From Setaria digitata (lineage: Eukaryota; Nematoda; Chromadorea; Rhabditida; Setariidae): 64,000 nucleotides of DNA. This document shows positions 61,909 to 64,000 of the stretch, one piece after another. Location: positions 62,001 through 126,000 of the forward strand of contig RCAB01000077.1 of NCBI GenBank assembly GCA_003640385.1, in the 5' to 3' direction. The notes beneath the pieces were generated by a model. The model ran no database searches. It saw only the letters and a list, made by a program, of their open reading frames with translations, and had not been told where the DNA came from. Each line of letters opens with the position of its first letter. The first letter of the stretch is position 1. The position numbers were made by a program, and so were the translations under genes.

Positions 61909-62166
61909 CCGTTACGAATGCCTTGTTAATATTAAACAATTTATTAAGCATCTTTTTATTTTTATTTTTAGATGCGGTTAGTATTACCAGAGTTATGCTT
62001 AGCAGTGATGAAATTGCTGGTCGAAGAATTGAATCGAAATCCCGGAGCAGGTGACGAGCTTAGACCGACGGCAAAAGCAATTATTTTATATGTCGCCATG
62101 ATTCCATATCGATTTCCCTCACAGATTAGCACGCAAATTTTGCAATTAAGCACGAACTTTGACTAA
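55905..62166 (+). CDS. NUP93: Nucleoporin NUP93 (nematode NPP-13)
   Basis: 15 exons, all in phase: 55905-55994, 56365-56472, 56544-56801, 57059-57127, 57265-57485, 57748-57883, 58016-58182, 58417-58649, 59021-59120, 59525-59616, 59831-59974, 60401-60621, 60796-61010, 61448-61550, 61972-62166. They give 783 residues (human 819). The N-terminus MPGAFEDLLDKSDRL matches the NUP93 start, which binds NUP62-complex partners. From about residue 180 the sequence is the Nic96/Nup93 alpha-solenoid: YKRAVYCALLGGDVPEV, NWLWLKLYPCG, FQALWLTGQYERAINLLYR, GGNMFYSCISRVVYL, YLLLDLSTFFQLYH, and the conserved end AIILYVAMIPYRFPSQ. NUP93 is a scaffold of the nuclear pore inner ring, holding NUP205/188, NUP155 and NUP53. 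Exon 12 has two possible acceptors (60375, 60400); only 60400 keeps the frame. Confidence 0.95.
59320..59371. repeat. Perfect inverted repeat with TA loop in a NUP93 intron
   Basis: ATGAGGTTTTGTATT (59320-59334) and its exact inverse complement (59357-59371) flank a TA-rich 22-base core. The hairpin sits in the intron before the exon at 59525. It resembles a tiny foldback or MITE-like element, though no target duplication is evident. Confidence 0.85.
61801..61906. repeat. TA microsatellite (24 units) with adjacent hairpin
   Basis: 24 uninterrupted TA units at 61859-61906, preceded by GAAAAGATT (61801-61809) and its inverse AATCTTTTC (61818-61826). All lie in the last NUP93 intron, 65 bases before the final exon. 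Confidence 0.9.
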
Positions 62167-63692
62167 ATGAAGCTTTTCATTACATTTACATTTGTTATGC
62201 TTTGTGAGGATTGCTACCAAAAGTTTGCACTGAATGTTCTGAAATAAGAAATCTAAAATTTTACAAGTTAGCTAATCAGCTCATAGAAAGAGATCGCTCA
62301 GTAATTTCATGAATTTTGTTGAAGTATAAGTTTTGATCATAACTTTCGTCTTTTCAATTTTATATAAAATTTTCAAACCAGCAACAGTCTGAAAGCTTGG
62401 TTAGAATGTTGCAACTAAGAAACTTACGAATATGCCACATTATATTCGGCAAAGTAGTTTTAATACCATAATAATGCTACACTGATATTTAGATAAACAT
62501 AACTTTATTTTAAAAATTTCAAGCAACATTACCAACTAAAACTCTTTCTACTTTTAAGATTGCTGATACTAAAAAATTCCAACTGTACAATTTTACAGTT
62601 GCAGTTCTCTGTTGAGACCATTCAAATTGCATTGTTAGGTTTACTGCTTATTATTGACGTTTTTCGGATTAGCAATTTGTTTTTTGTTTTTAATTTTTTG
62701 ACAAACCAGAGTCAGTGTATTTCAGCGTATTCTCATCTCATACTTGATTTTTAAGTGCGATAAATATGTTCAGTAATAATATAAATATATTGAATTTCTG
62801 GGTCTTCGTTTTTGTCGTGAAGTGCTGAGATTTGAAGTCTTTCTAGGATTGTGTTTTTGGAAATAACATCGTCCAGCCGGTTTTTAGAGGGAGGGAACTG
62901 AAATGATAGAAGTCGATTCTACAAAATATATAACTCGGAAATATTGAAAGAATATACTAGTTAATTGCTACATGAAATCAAAATGGCAATTGTTTATTCG
63001 TTGATATCCTCTCTTCCATCTTTCCGATTTTTTATCCAGGAGGTTTCCTAATAATTCAGGGATTAACAATCCATTACTTTTCATTGAGAAATGAGTTGGT
63101 ACTCTGAGGTTTTAATTTTTTATTTTTGTTTGGACTTTCCACAGCATCCACTAGTACCACTGCATTTTCACATATTTTTTCTATTTCCGATAACATCGTT
63201 TAAAAGGAAGGTTTCTGTTAATTTTGTGTGTGTGTGTGTGTGTGTGTGTGATTGTATTGAAATTTTTTCCTGAACAGAAAACGATAAAATTTCTAAAAGA
63301 GAAATAAGGTAATGATAGATTTAAGATGACCACTGGAAATTTAGTCGATGTAAGAGTAAAAAGCTGGTAATAAAAGTCATAAAATGTAAAATACTGGGAA
63401 CTTTTGTTTATTGGTTCAAAATACATTAGCGAAATAGTGGAATATGGATGGGAGAGTGAAAAAGGGATTTGAAGTTATCATCTATGATAATGGGGGTATG
63501 GCCTATTTTGATCAGCTTTATATTATGTTGAAATGATGCCAAAACGTATATAATACCGGAAGTTAAGACGATTTTCAAAACTTTTTGTCATGATTAACCG
63601 CTCCATCAAATGTTCTGAAAACTTTTGTTCATATCTTGATTGGTTCAAACATTTCCTCCGGTTTTTCTTTTTCTGTTGGTTTCGTTTTTTAG
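62167..63692. other. NUP93 3' flank and spacer
   Basis: AT-rich sequence, presumably the NUP93 3' UTR at first; no canonical AATAAA is close to the stop. It holds a TG microsatellite (13 units, 63225-63250) and no supportable exon. Confidence 0.45.
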
Positions 63693-63912
63693 TTCTCACG
63701 AAGCACTGCCGCAGTTCCAAAACTTTGTAGTCCGTTCAGAATGTCTGGGGAAATTAAATTATGTTCTATCCAATGTTTTACTAATGGTTTCCGAAGGAAC
63801 AATTAAGTCAAACAAAAACGGAAATCGATGGGGACAGTTATCGGAGTTTTTGAATATTCACAGAGAGAAAGTAGATTCTGTTCCTCCTGTGACGTGGTTA
63901 TCTGAATCTTGA
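63693..63912 (+). CDS. Possible terminal exon of an unknown gene
   Basis: Acceptor CGTTTTTTAG (ending 63692) opens a 73-residue frame with balanced composition (FVVRSECLGKLNYVLSN, KSNKNGNRWGQLSEFLNIHR) and stop TGA at 63910-63912. The opposite strand is broken by stops. No upstream partner exon or protein family is recognised, so it may be the last exon of a small gene, a pseudogene fragment or chance. Confidence 0.3.
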
Positions 63913-64000
63913 CAATCGAGCCTGTTATTAGATTATGTAGGGTTTTTGGGAAGGAAAAGCGTGTACAATCGCTCCTATGATTTTTCTAGTCGAATGAATT

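Noticed and set aside
1..64000. tRNA, rRNA, SL RNA, CRISPR, transposase, viral or bacterial (Wolbachia-like) inserts
   Set aside because: I looked for their usual motifs by eye and found none convincing; small tRNA or snoRNA genes could be missed without a covariance search.

Overview
The window is AT-rich animal DNA with short, phase-consistent exons, GT-AG introns with nematode-style acceptors (TTTTCAG, TTTTTAG, TTTGCAG) and start codons lying 1 to 5 bases after an acceptor, as in spliced-leader trans-splicing. Protein content and composition suggest a parasitic nematode, most likely a filarial or other spirurid; the species is inferred, not shown. I see no prokaryotic operon, CRISPR array, rRNA, tRNA or recognisable transposase.

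Six conserved genes can be read. (1) 243-4349, plus: a TMPPE-type multi-pass membrane metallophosphoesterase, 5' end outside the window or unresolved. (2) 5437-7076, plus: a PINX1-like G-patch nucleolar protein. (3) 9418-11792, minus, perhaps reaching 19.3 kb or further: a PSKH1-like Ser/Thr kinase. (4) 27605-29721, plus: NF-YC, the histone-fold subunit of the CCAAT-binding factor. (5) 31083-40906, minus: a Sec14-like/spectrin-like/DH-PH Rho exchange factor of the PLEKHG4 (puratrophin-1) type, 25 exons traced. (6) 55905-62166, plus: nucleoporin NUP93 (nematode NPP-13), 15 exons, 783 residues. Gene pairs 2/3 and 4/5 are convergent; 3/4 and 5/6 are divergent, with very long spacers (up to about 15 kb).

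The genes are unrelated housekeeping and signalling genes (lipid or phosphate metabolism at membranes, ribosome or telomere biology, kinase signalling, transcription, Rho signalling, nuclear pore), and nothing indicates a joint pathway. The spacers at 11.8-27.4 kb and 41.2-55.9 kb are mostly AT-rich, with homopolymers, microsatellites and small palindromes. They also hold several short islands of higher GC with open, coding-like frames that may be unrecognised first exons; these are listed with low confidence. The segment at about 41.5-47.5 kb has a marked purine-rich plus strand, which creates long but probably spurious minus-strand reading frames. I found no convincing new biological system. 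The most useful leads are a probable GC-AG intron in the Rho GEF, a possible alternative 3' exon of NF-YC, a PINX1 without the telomerase-inhibitory tail, and the unassigned exon-like islands.
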